A DNA stretch of 64,000 bases from Myxococcales bacterium. GTDB lineage: Bacteria; Myxococcota_A; Polyangia; GCA-2747355. The position numbers and the translations under genes were made by a program. Numbering within the stretch: the first letter of the stretch is position 1; each line of letters opens with the position of its first letter. The notes under the pieces were generated by a model. The model was not told where the DNA came from and ran no database searches. It saw only the letters and a list, made by a program, of their open reading frames with translations. Location: the NCBI GenBank assembly GCA_020431405.1, contig JAGQIK010000559.1, positions 1-64,000 of the forward strand. The letters are read 5' to 3'. Of this stretch, positions 42,113 through 50,313 are shown piece after piece.

Positions 42113-42688
42113 ATGCAGAGGGTATTCTCTTCACGCGAGATAGGTCAGCTCGTTAGCGCCGACGCTTCCAGCGTCAACCGTTGGATCGATACCGGCAAGA
42201 TCAGAGCGTACCGGACGCCAGGCGGGCATCGTCGGGTACTTCATGACGACCTCGTCGACTTCCTCGATCGTTGCGGCATGCCGCTTCCGGTGGAACTACG
42301 GCCTACGAATCGGTCGATACTGCTGGTAGACGACGACGCCCTATTCCTGAGATCGATTCGACGCTCACTCGTCCGGATAGACCGCTCGCTGGAGATTTCA
42401 ACCAGCACCTCAGGCATCGAGGCGCTGCTCATGATTGGCGCCCACAAGCCTGACGTCGTCGTCTTGGATGTCATGATGCCCGACATCGACGGCATCGAGG
42501 TCTGCGAGAAGATCAAGAGCAACCCCGAAACTCACAACACGACCGTCATCGCGATCACGGGCAGCGCGTCGGCCCCGCTGGAAAAGAAGGTGAAGGCCAC
42601 GGGCGCGAGCGCCTTCCTGGCCAAGCCCTTCAAGGGCGCCGACTTGCTCGCCATCATCCGTCCAACGCCACGCACAACCGCGAGCTAG
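42113..42688 (+). CDS. Response regulator: MerR/excisionase-like HTH plus receiver domain
   Basis: 191 residues; ATG 42113 is chosen because ggag lies nine bases upstream and the HTH begins at once. Residues 4-55 (FSSREIGQLVSADASSVNRW, then GGHRRVLHDDLVDFL) are a MerR/excisionase-type helix-turn-helix at the N-terminus. Residues 66-180 are a CheY-like receiver with the acidic pair LLVDDD, phospho-acceptor Asp in VVLDVMMPDIDG, conserved Thr/Ser in AITGSAS and Lys in FLAKPFKG, so it should be phosphorylatable. The order HTH then receiver is the reverse of ordinary response regulators. No histidine kinase is in the window. It may control neighbouring element genes; the target is unknown. Confidence 0.85.
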   Translation: MQRVFSSREIGQLVSADASSVNRWIDTGKIRAYRTPGGHRRVLHDDLVDFLDRCGMPLPVELRPTNRSILLVDDDALFLRSIRRSLVRIDRSLEISTSTSGIEALLMIGAHKPDVVVLDVMMPDIDGIEVCEKIKSNPETHNTTVIAITGSASAPLEKKVKATGASAFLAKPFKGADLLAIIRPTPRTTAS

Positions 42689-42744
42689 GCGCACACGGAC
42701 CGTCGCGCGTCAGGATTGTGTGCTGCCCTGCGGGAGCAGACGGC

Positions 42745-43044
42745 TCACGTCCTGCGGGGTCGTTTCGGGGCCAGAGTATGCACCTCGACGAAGCTGAGGC
42801 TCGCTGTAGCGCGATCGATGATTCCTTTCAGCATCATCTCGGTAATCGGATTTGAGGCGAGGCCTCGTGCGAGCGAAGCTGCGTCTATAGTGCGTTGCAG
42901 TTGTGACCCAAGCTCGTTCAACGCGTTGTCGAATTCCGAAACGCCGGCCGCACCATGGGGCATTGGCTGCGGCTCGTCTTTGCGCCTTCGGCGGAACTTC
43001 CTCCTCCGGCCAGGTGCATCGGGTTGTTGAGTTTCACTAGCCAT
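42745..43044 (-). CDS. Small unknown protein of zinc-ribbon operon
   Basis: 99 residues from ATG 43044, overlapping the upstream gene stop by eight bases. The N-terminus is very basic (GRRRKFRRRRKDE), which may bind nucleic acid, followed by a helical region (FDNALNELGSQLQRTIDAAS). No recognised family, signal peptide or membrane segment. It is the third gene of a three-gene overlapping minus-strand operon and converges on the response regulator gene. Confidence 0.6.
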   Translation of the reverse strand: MASETQQPDAPGRRRKFRRRRKDEPQPMPHGAAGVSEFDNALNELGSQLQRTIDAASLARGLASNPITEMMLKGIIDRATASLSFVEVHTLAPKRPRRT

Positions 43045-43534
43045 GCGGTTCCTCCTTCTGGTTCAGTTTCTGCTTATCGAGGCGCATCAAGAGCATCTCG
43101 AAGCGGGCTTTCCGTCGGCGTAGCTCTTGCTGAATGCGGTCGATGAGCTTGTTCTTGCGCCGTCGTAGGCGACGCCTGTGGTTGGTGTCGAGGCCCTCGT
43201 GCTCGAGCTCCGCGATGACAGCAGCAAGCTGGCGTGCAGGCAGCACGACCTCGCGTGACCAGCGGCTCGAGCTCAACCGCTGGTTCGGATGGCGTATCCG
43301 CAAGCAGATGCGACAACCAATCTCCTTGTCGCGCTGGTAGAGATGGCGACATCGTCGGCCGCAACTGGGGCACTCGAGGTAGCGAAAGACCCCCACTTGG
43401 GTCTCGTGCCCAACGAGCTGCAGTTGATGACTTTGCCCGTCGACATCGATGACGGCTGCGCTGGCCTTCTTGATATCCGACCAGTCATCGCGGCCTGCCA
43501 GGTCTTGGATTCGCAAAACCAGCCGTTCATTCAT
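43037..43534 (-). CDS. Zinc-ribbon protein
   Basis: 165 residues from ATG 43534, which overlaps the upstream stop by eight bases; the frame is open further upstream but that part looks like shadow sequence. Residues about 20-50 form a beta-rich lead-in (AAVIDVDGQSHQLQLVGHE), then FRYLECPSCGRRCRHLYQRD and GCRICLRIRH form a zinc ribbon with two CxxC knuckles. The C-terminal 80 residues are long, basic, coiled-coil-like helices (RRRLRRRKNKLIDRIQQELR). Similar zinc-ribbon proteins occur on phages and integrative elements. Role unknown; nucleic-acid binding is likely. Confidence 0.72.
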   Translation of the reverse strand: MNERLVLRIQDLAGRDDWSDIKKASAAVIDVDGQSHQLQLVGHETQVGVFRYLECPSCGRRCRHLYQRDKEIGCRICLRIRHPNQRLSSSRWSREVVLPARQLAAVIAELEHEGLDTNHRRRLRRRKNKLIDRIQQELRRRKARFEMLLMRLDKQKLNQKEEPHG

Positions 43535-43892
43535 GACCGTGCTCCTCGAGCGCACGCGACGACAGCACGGAAACCTCCGCCCGATGAACACGCGCGGTCG
43601 TGATCGCCGGCGGCCGTGCGAGCGCGTCGAGAAGTAGCGCCGCCCGGCTCAGGTCACTCGTCGCGCTGCGCCGCACGCGCTCGAAGCGCTCGATCACCCC
43701 GATGACAGCGCTCGGTGACCCAGCCTCTCCACTCACGGAAAACGAGATGAGCTCGGACTCCGCGACAGCCAACTGCGAAGCGAGCGCACTGCTCTCGCGC
43801 GCGTGCTTGTGCAGCAAGTCCTCGAGTTCGGAGAGTCCACGATCCTGCTTTCGTCTGGAGATCCTTTGTATTTTCCCCGCTACAACAGCCAT
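43527..43892 (-). CDS. Small unknown protein, first gene of zinc-ribbon operon
   Basis: 121 residues from ATG 43892; no clear ribosome binding site precedes it. Mostly helical (LSELEDLLHKHARESSALAS, AVAESELISF), no cysteines, no membrane segment, no recognised family. It overlaps the zinc-ribbon gene, so the three genes are translated together. An inverted repeat cactg-c-cagtg at 43913-43923 lies just upstream and could be an operator. Confidence 0.55.
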   Translation of the reverse strand: MAVVAGKIQRISRRKQDRGLSELEDLLHKHARESSALASQLAVAESELISFSVSGEAGSPSAVIGVIERFERVRRSATSDLSRAALLLDALARPPAITTARVHRAEVSVLSSRALEEHGHE

Positions 43893-44056
43893 GCTTTAAG
43901 TGTATTGGCGGGCACTGCCAGTGGGAAGCAACTGTTTTTCCGCTTCATCAGAGCCCACCTACAGTCCGCAAAACACAGCTTATGGTTGCGCCTAGTTCGT
44001 GATCCGCGATATCAGAGATCTCCGCCTTTCGTAACGGGCATCGGGACGAGACTGGT

Positions 44057-45082
44057 ATGGGGGTCGAAATGCGCCGGACTGGCGGATGCATCTGCGCTGT
44101 CTTCTCATTGGCAGTCATCCAGGCCGCCGCGGTCGCAGCGCCCAGGCTCTACGCCCGCGTTGTCGATGTCGGAGCCGGCCTGTGCGTCGTGATCAAGCTG
44201 CCATCTGGCGAGCACGTCATCTACGACACCGGCAACTACGTCGACCGAGGGCGCTCGTGCTTCGCAGCGATCAAAGCACTTGTACCCGCATCAAAGCCCA
44301 TCGACCTGCTCGTCCTGAGTCATTCGGATGCCGATCACGTCGCGGCCACGCCCGACATCGTGCGTCGATACCGCGTCCTTCGTGCGTGGCATCCTGGAAC
44401 GCGGCCAGGCCCCAGTCCGAGCGCGGCCTGGCGCCGAGCGCTCGCAGCCCTGCGGGCGGAGTCTCGACGAGGCATGGTCGACATGGACTTGCACCGCACT
44501 CCCCTTCCCGGCGGCACCTTGTATCGGTTCGGAGACGCAGCCGTACAGGTGATCACGGGCTACGGAAGGCCGCCGTCGCGATGGCAACTGCAGAACGAGA
44601 GCGAACGCAATAACGCCGGCTCGATCGTCGTGCGGGTCGTCTTCGATAACCGCGCGATCTTGCTGACTGGCGACAGTGTCGGCCGGAACATCGGCGATGC
44701 CAGTAGCGCCTGCCGTGCAGCAGAACGCGAGGTGGTCGACCGACGACACCAGGTGCCAATCTGGGCGCAGGTATTGACCGCCGCCCATCATGGCGCCGAC
44801 AACGGCTCCGCCAACTGCTTCATCAAGCACGTGGCACCCAGTTGGGTCGTGTTCTCGGCGGGACACAAACACGCGCATCCTCGAAAGGCCGCCGCCCTGC
44901 GCTTTCTCGCCGCTGGCGTGAAGGCCGACCACATCCTGCGTACGGACCGACACGACGACGAGGGTGCCAAGGAGTGGAGCTACGGTCGGAAGGTCGGACA
45001 CAAGGACCCGCGAGGTGACGATGATATCGAAATCATCATCGAGAAGGACAAACCCCTGCGCGTGCGGTATCGGCAGCCATGA
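44057..45082 (+). CDS. Secreted ComEC-like metallo-beta-lactamase-fold hydrolase
   Basis: 341 residues from ATG 44057; ATG 44069, with gggggtcga upstream, is a good alternative. A signal peptide is visible (RRTGGCICAVFSLAV, cleavage near AAAVAA). The mature part is the MBL fold found at the C-terminus of ComEC: VVDVGAGLCVVIKLPSGEHV, metal motif LSHSDADHVAA (HxDxDH), AILLTGD, AAHHGADNGSANCF, and VVFSAGHKHAHP. All metal ligands appear present. Nuclease or phosphodiesterase activity in the periplasm is plausible. It opens a five-gene plus-strand operon and overlaps the next gene (ATGA). No competence genes are nearby, so a role in an envelope-based conflict or stress system is more likely. Confidence 0.82.
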   Translation: MGVEMRRTGGCICAVFSLAVIQAAAVAAPRLYARVVDVGAGLCVVIKLPSGEHVIYDTGNYVDRGRSCFAAIKALVPASKPIDLLVLSHSDADHVAATPDIVRRYRVLRAWHPGTRPGPSPSAAWRRALAALRAESRRGMVDMDLHRTPLPGGTLYRFGDAAVQVITGYGRPPSRWQLQNESERNNAGSIVVRVVFDNRAILLTGDSVGRNIGDASSACRAAEREVVDRRHQVPIWAQVLTAAHHGADNGSANCFIKHVAPSWVVFSAGHKHAHPRKAAALRFLAAGVKADHILRTDRHDDEGAKEWSYGRKVGHKDPRGDDDIEIIIEKDKPLRVRYRQP

Positions 45083-46206
45083 AGACGTGGGTTACGCAGG
45101 CCGAAGACTCGTGGCACAAGAGTCACACGTTCAAGTACCTCGCGATCCTCGCCACAGCCGGCGCTGTTCTGGTGGCCATCTATTGCGCTCAGTTCCTTGG
45201 CAAATCCTTGGGACGCTTCGCCGGCGCCCTCGCGGTCGGCCTGCTCGCTGCTGGAGCCTGCTTCGTCACGGGCTTCCTTCTGGGTCTACTGTTCGGAATC
45301 CCACGTGCGGCGGGGTCTGACAACGGGACATCAACGCACTCGGCCAACAACAACCTCGTACAGGTATCTGACTGGCTGACAAAGATTCTCCTTGGCGTAG
45401 GTCTGACCCAGATCAGCGCTATCGGAGACTTCTTCCAGAACGCCGCCAGCTATCTCTCAGACGCGTTCTCTGGCAGCGCCGCGGACAAGGCCTTCAGCGT
45501 TGCGCTGCTCGTCTACTTCCTCATCGTGGGCTTCATCAACGGCTACGTTGCCACGCGCCTGGTGCTCTCTGTCGCCATCCGTGACGCGGACCGTAGTCTG
45601 CAAGAGGCGCTAGGCGCGACCGCCGCTCAGCTCGACCGCATCGAAAGCAGCTCCGATTCAGAGACTGCGGCGAACGAGGTCAAGGCCGCACGTACGCAGC
45701 TCGAATCGGTCCTCGGCGAACTTGTCCGCGATCCCAAAGAGGCGAAGGCCATGCTCTCTGACCTCGGCCGAAAATTCGAGAAACTCCGGGAGACGATGGC
45801 CTCCGGCGATGGACGTACGCACGAGATGACCAAGATCGTGACCCAAGCGCGTGGCCTTTCGCGCACGCTGCGACCCACATTTCGAGAGATCGAGACCCTC
45901 TTTCGTGCTGGCAGTGAAGGCGATCGCGTGATTGCGCTGGCCGTACTCCAGAACGTCGCAGAGCCGCAAGGTGTGAATATCGTCTGCGAAGCCATCGCAC
46001 ACAGCCGCTCGGCCTTCGAGCAATACCACGCTCTGCGAGCGGCTGAGGTGCTGCTACCAAACCTCGACGAGGCGCAGCGAGCCAAGCTCGTAGCCTCGAT
46101 AGAGGAACAGCGGGCAGACGGGCCGCGACGGTGGCTCATCCCCGAGAACAGGGAACGGTACGCTCTCAGCTCTCGGATCTTGAAGGAAACAGGCAGTTCG
46201 ACGTGA
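45079..46206 (+). CDS. Multi-pass membrane protein with helical cytoplasmic tail
   Basis: 375 residues, ATG overlapping the MBL gene stop. Hydrophobic segments at about 19-40 and 46-72, the latter ending in GFLLGLLFGIPR, and at about 137-160. The segment NNNLVQVSDWLTKILLGVGL (about 90-110) together with LFGIPR is a pattern I associate with membrane proteins of bacterial conflict systems, though I cannot name the family with certainty. The C-terminal 200 residues are predicted cytoplasmic, with a coiled coil (AAQLDRIESSSDSETA onward) and helical repeats (VIALAVLQNVAEPQGV, YHALRAAEVLLPNLDE). It could be a membrane sensor or pore of the operon. Confidence 0.75.
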   Translation: MKTWVTQAEDSWHKSHTFKYLAILATAGAVLVAIYCAQFLGKSLGRFAGALAVGLLAAGACFVTGFLLGLLFGIPRAAGSDNGTSTHSANNNLVQVSDWLTKILLGVGLTQISAIGDFFQNAASYLSDAFSGSAADKAFSVALLVYFLIVGFINGYVATRLVLSVAIRDADRSLQEALGATAAQLDRIESSSDSETAANEVKAARTQLESVLGELVRDPKEAKAMLSDLGRKFEKLRETMASGDGRTHEMTKIVTQARGLSRTLRPTFREIETLFRAGSEGDRVIALAVLQNVAEPQGVNIVCEAIAHSRSAFEQYHALRAAEVLLPNLDEAQRAKLVASIEEQRADGPRRWLIPENRERYALSSRILKETGSST

Positions 46207-46264
46207 GCCCGGTCTGTTCACCGCACTTTGTTACGTTCTCAGCCGAACCTCCGGTACCAGCGCG

Positions 46265-46855
46265 ATGGCGACAACCAAAACCGACAAGATAAAGCTGTAC
46301 GCGCTACTCGCGTGTGTGGGCCTGCTGTTCTTGACGTTCATCGTGTTTGTATTCTTTTCGCCGGCCCCCTTGTTTGGAATGCGGCGAATCGTGCTGTACT
46401 TCTTGCTCGCGGTTGGCGGTGCCGGCTTTCTCTCTGGCGTCTTGAGCTCGCAGGCAAAACTCCAGGGCACCTGGTCGGGCCTCGCGGTTTCCTTTACCGG
46501 TGGGGCTGCGGTCGCGATCGGCTTGCTTTTGTTTCTCCCGCGGCTAGAGGGCGATTATCCGGTAGGCGTGACCTACCAGATCCGCTCGGACTCGGATAAG
46601 CAACTCCCGCGTGCTCTGGAAGCACAACACGGGTCAGACACCATAGGGAAGCGATGCGACTTGCACCTCGAAAGAGTCGCGCCTAAGGGGCGCCTGTCGC
46701 ACTACGTTCTCTGGGTGCTGTTTCCAGCTCGTGAGTCCGACTGTCGCGTCTACCTCAAGTCACTGACCGCAACGAAGTCGCTGACCTTGAAGCGCGCGGA
46801 TCTCTACGCAAACGAAACCACCGTCCTGCTGCCAAGTGGAAAGAAGCAGAAGTGA
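46265..46855 (+). CDS. Three-helix membrane protein
   Basis: 196 residues, ATG 46265, 58 bases after the previous stop, without a strong ribosome binding site. Three hydrophobic segments: about 11-31 (LYALLACVGLLFLTFIVFVF), 40-58 (IVLYFLLAVGGAGFLSGVL) and 70-92 (WSGLAVSFTGGAAVAIGLLL). The C-terminal 100 residues form a soluble, probably beta-rich domain with two cysteines (GKRCDLHLERV, ESDCRVYLKSL) that could form a disulfide if periplasmic. Family unknown. Its stop overlaps the GTG of the next gene. Confidence 0.7.
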   Translation: MATTKTDKIKLYALLACVGLLFLTFIVFVFFSPAPLFGMRRIVLYFLLAVGGAGFLSGVLSSQAKLQGTWSGLAVSFTGGAAVAIGLLLFLPRLEGDYPVGVTYQIRSDSDKQLPRALEAQHGSDTIGKRCDLHLERVAPKGRLSHYVLWVLFPARESDCRVYLKSLTATKSLTLKRADLYANETTVLLPSGKKQK

Positions 46856-47637
46856 GATACGCCCTCGCAGCGTTACTGCTTGTATTGCCGACGAGCAGTG
46901 CCGCCAAGACCTACGCACTAACGCAGGACGACGTCCGTACGCTAAGTGAATATCTAAAGTGGTACGCCGACGGCCATAGCGGCAATCAGCCAAGTGCTCA
47001 ACTGATCAACATGGTTGACCTGGATACGACGAAGATCGTGTTGCTGCACGTCGACGATACCGGCGTTCGCCGGCTGAGCTACCGGACGGTCAATCCTCTG
47101 ACGCTACAGGCGTGGGGAGCGCTGACGTCCAACGACCGCGCTGCATTGACGGAGGCCGTGAAGCAGCACTCGTGCGTGTTCTTCGGCGGTCAGCTTCGTC
47201 CACACACGGAAGCCGTCGATGCGGGCGAGACCAACGCGCTCGCGCCGGCTGCCAACGCAGCGCGTCGCATCGTGGCAGGCTGCAGCTCCCGCCCGGTTGG
47301 TCCCTTCACAAGCTTGATGATTGGACGGCAGTTCGTCGAGGTCGCGGCGAAGGTACACCAGAGCGCGTTCTTGAAGGCGCGCGTCGACGCCTACGGAAAA
47401 CTCGTTGCGAAGCGCTACGCGCGTCACACAGACCAGCTGCGTAAGGTGCGGGTGGTGAAGTCAGGCCAAGCCGTACGGGCTGTCCGTCGGCGTCAGGCGG
47501 TTTTGCGGCGCGCGTTCAAGCCAGTCGCTGTCAAAGGGGTACGTGGTCTGGTTTTCAAGGTCCCCGACACATCGAGTTACAAGCGCTACCTGATCTTGCG
47601 CAAAAAGGGGAACGTCCTGACGAAGTTCCGTCGGTGA
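46852..47637 (+). CDS. Secreted protein of unknown function
   Basis: 261 residues, GTG start overlapping the previous stop (GTGA). N-terminal signal peptide MRYALAALLLVLPTSSAAK, cleavage near SSAA-KTY. The mature part is helical in the middle (AAKVHQSAFLKARVDAYGKL) and strongly basic near the end (VVKSGQAVRAVRRRQAVLRR). Two cysteines (HSCVFFGG, AGCSSR) may form a disulfide. No known domain is recognised. It lies between a membrane protein and the PhoD-like enzyme in the envelope operon. Confidence 0.7.
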   Translation: MRYALAALLLVLPTSSAAKTYALTQDDVRTLSEYLKWYADGHSGNQPSAQLINMVDLDTTKIVLLHVDDTGVRRLSYRTVNPLTLQAWGALTSNDRAALTEAVKQHSCVFFGGQLRPHTEAVDAGETNALAPAANAARRIVAGCSSRPVGPFTSLMIGRQFVEVAAKVHQSAFLKARVDAYGKLVAKRYARHTDQLRKVRVVKSGQAVRAVRRRQAVLRRAFKPVAVKGVRGLVFKVPDTSSYKRYLILRKKGNVLTKFRR

Positions 47638-47659
47638 GCATTCGCTCGGAGTAGGGCTC

Positions 47660-50134
47660 ATGACCAAGCTGAATCTCTTGGACTTCGGTACCGGCGACCC
47701 GCTGGTCGGATGCCGTGTCCGACTCTATCAAGGCGATGCTCGCGTCCTCGACGATCGTGCCGATGTCGACGGCTCGGTCCCACTCGACGATATCGACCTC
47801 AGATCGCCTTTCGTCCTCGACGTCGTCGGCTTTGTCGCGGCGGTGATGCAGGGGATCCGCATCGATGTCGATACCGATGTCGGGTACTGCGGCGCAACCG
47901 TGGACTGGCGTGAGGCTGAAGGCCCCGCTCACGATCGATTCTGGGAGGAGTACCGAGCTCACCTGGCAGATACCGACCGTGGAGTGCGCACGTTCTGGCA
48001 ACAAGATCACGTTACTCGACGCCCGCTCCAGTTTCTCGAAAGCGCACGAGGCGGGGACGTCGAGCCCGCGCTGCTGGTCCAGCAGCTTGCCATCCGCACG
48101 GGACCGTTGGTGCGATACACGAGCCCGACAGAGACGGTCATCTGGCTCGAGCTCGAGACTCCCGCGCTCGTGCGTGCAAGGCTCCGCTCTGGCGATCAAG
48201 ACCTCGTCTTCTACGCAGCCTCCGTACGCGTTGGTGGTCGCCATTTCGCGGCAGTCGCTGCCGGCGGTCTCGCCGAACACACGAGCTACACCTACACCAT
48301 CGACTTGGTCGGGCCGCCAGCGACTGGTCCGATTCCAACGGGCCATGGTGAGATCGCGGCTGCGTTCGAGGACGCGGGTGACGACGTCTCGACGCCCGAT
48401 CTGTCTGCCTGCGTCGCCGACACGCCGCTGCCCACTGTCCGGACACTCGAACATCGTTCGACGGAGCTTCGGTTCGCATTCGGGTCGTGTCGAAAGCCTC
48501 GAGGCCGCGGGGAGGATGTCTTCGATGCGTTCGGTATGTCACTCGCCGATCTAGATGCGCGACCTGCCTTCCTACTGCTCACCGGTGACCAGATCTATGC
48601 CGACGACATCGCCGCCGAACTCGGGCAGAAGATAGGTCGCGCGCGGTTCGCGTGCCGACCGGCCTTTCCCGAGTTCTACGCCGACGGACAGGGGCGTTTG
48701 GCCGCGCGCTTTGCCAAGATGCGGCCCGCTTCGCAGGTGCAGACGTACGAACCCACGGACGACTACGTCGTGCTCGCCCGCTTTCCTCGCGGATATTGTC
48801 CCGACGAGATCGGCGAACGCGACACGATGCGCACTCGATACCGCATCGCCAACGAGATGCTCTGGCGCATTCCCGACAACGGGATGGCCCCCGCGTCCAA
48901 CGCCGCCGCTCGAGATCCGGCCGGTGTTACCGGAATTCACGCGGCCGATTTCGCGGAATACGCGTTCCTATACGAGGCCGCGTGGACCACACCCGGGGCT
49001 AGGGTCCTGATGGCGAACGTCCCCTCGTTCATGACCTTCGACGATCACGAGATCACTGACGACTGGAACTTCAGTCGACGATGGGTGGATGTCATCCACA
49101 GCGATGCGGACATCCACGAGTGCTGGCCGCAAACGATCGCCGACGCGTTGGCGGCCTACTGGCTGTATCAAGGCTGGGGAAACACGCCGCCTGGGTCATG
49201 GGCGACTGATCCACGCACGGCCGTGCTGTTGCAGCACCAGCGTCTCGGCACGGACGCGCTGGCAGATCTGCGGCAGCTCCTTCGCGACCGCGCGGTCTCA
49301 CCGCCATCCACGCTCGACTGGCACTACGAGCTGCCAACATCCCCGAAGATCTTGGTCTGGGACCTGCGCACGCGTCGTGTGTTGTCCGAAGACGATGACA
49401 GAACGTTGCTGATGGACGACGCCTGCTTTCGGTGGGCAGAGAATGCGCTCGCCGATGGCGACGACCAGCCATGTGCGTTGGCGGTAGTGTCGGCGCCGAT
49501 TCTGATGCCGGGGCTGCTGTCACGTACACAATTGCTCGCCGACCACTTCCCCGACCTGGCGCGGGAACGAGATCTGGAGCACTGGCCCGCCAACGACAGC
49601 TGGTATCGGCTGGTCGAGCTGCTCCGAGCGCTCAAGGCGCGGAATGGCAGCCTGCACACGATCTTCGCGCTGTCAGGCGACGTCCATTTCTCGTACAACC
49701 TCGTTGCCCACCGCTACGATGATCTCGACGACGGCACCTCGCGAGCCCACTTCCCCGAGCTCGTCAACTGCGTCTGCTCTCCCTTCCAGAACGAGGTGAC
49801 CGCGCAGCAGGCTGGCCAGCTCCACGGAATCGTAGATCGGTTCTCGAACGACTTTCGCCAACGCGGGCTGGCCGTCCGGGAGGCCGGCTTCTGGGAGGGC
49901 GAGCAACTTGCCGGGTCACCACATTCGCTCTTCGTCGACAACAACATCGGGCTCGCCACGCTAAGCCGCGGTCGAGACGACGACAACACGGTGCAGGTGC
50001 AGCTCGTTGTCAGGTACCTGGCGCTGGAGCGCGGCGGCCTTAAAGCACTGCGTACGTTTGCATACCGATCGGCTGGAACGCCTGGGGCATCGCGCATTCC
50101 TCGTCCGGAGGACGACCTCGGCATTCCCATCTGA
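47660..50134 (+). CDS. PhoD-like metallophosphatase with N-terminal beta domain
   Basis: 824 residues, ATG 47660 with ggagtaggg upstream. Residues 1-60 (LLDFGTGDPLVGCRVRLYQG, DVDGSVPLDD) resemble a small carboxypeptidase-regulatory-like beta sandwich. PhoD-type motifs follow: FAFGSCRKPRG (about 274-284), LLTGDQIYADD (about 306-316), MTFDDHEITDDWNFS (about 457-471) and SGDVHFSY (about 673-680), covering the expected metal ligands. PhoD enzymes are calcium/iron-dependent phosphodiesterases, usually exported by Tat; here no signal peptide or twin arginine is visible, so the enzyme may be cytoplasmic. It closes the five-gene operon. The link between PhoD, a ComEC-like MBL enzyme and membrane proteins is unfamiliar to me. 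Confidence 0.82.
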   Translation: MTKLNLLDFGTGDPLVGCRVRLYQGDARVLDDRADVDGSVPLDDIDLRSPFVLDVVGFVAAVMQGIRIDVDTDVGYCGATVDWREAEGPAHDRFWEEYRAHLADTDRGVRTFWQQDHVTRRPLQFLESARGGDVEPALLVQQLAIRTGPLVRYTSPTETVIWLELETPALVRARLRSGDQDLVFYAASVRVGGRHFAAVAAGGLAEHTSYTYTIDLVGPPATGPIPTGHGEIAAAFEDAGDDVSTPDLSACVADTPLPTVRTLEHRSTELRFAFGSCRKPRGRGEDVFDAFGMSLADLDARPAFLLLTGDQIYADDIAAELGQKIGRARFACRPAFPEFYADGQGRLAARFAKMRPASQVQTYEPTDDYVVLARFPRGYCPDEIGERDTMRTRYRIANEMLWRIPDNGMAPASNAAARDPAGVTGIHAADFAEYAFLYEAAWTTPGARVLMANVPSFMTFDDHEITDDWNFSRRWVDVIHSDADIHECWPQTIADALAAYWLYQGWGNTPPGSWATDPRTAVLLQHQRLGTDALADLRQLLRDRAVSPPSTLDWHYELPTSPKILVWDLRTRRVLSEDDDRTLLMDDACFRWAENALADGDDQPCALAVVSAPILMPGLLSRTQLLADHFPDLARERDLEHWPANDSWYRLVELLRALKARNGSLHTIFALSGDVHFSYNLVAHRYDDLDDGTSRAHFPELVNCVCSPFQNEVTAQQAGQLHGIVDRFSNDFRQRGLAVREAGFWEGEQLAGSPHSLFVDNNIGLATLSRGRDDDNTVQVQLVVRYLALERGGLKALRTFAYRSAGTPGASRIPRPEDDLGIPI

Positions 50135-50313
50135 GGCGGCGACGGCCGCCACGTCACCGAGCCGGATTGCGGTTGATCACAGGCAGGCACAAACCCGGCT
50201 GCGCAGTAGGACTACGGTCTGGCAGGGGTGCCTACATCGCTTCGGTGTCGCGCCGTGAGTGCACGGATGCGACGCAGGGCCGGACTTCACTACTCGGGCA
50301 ACGGCTGAAGGGC

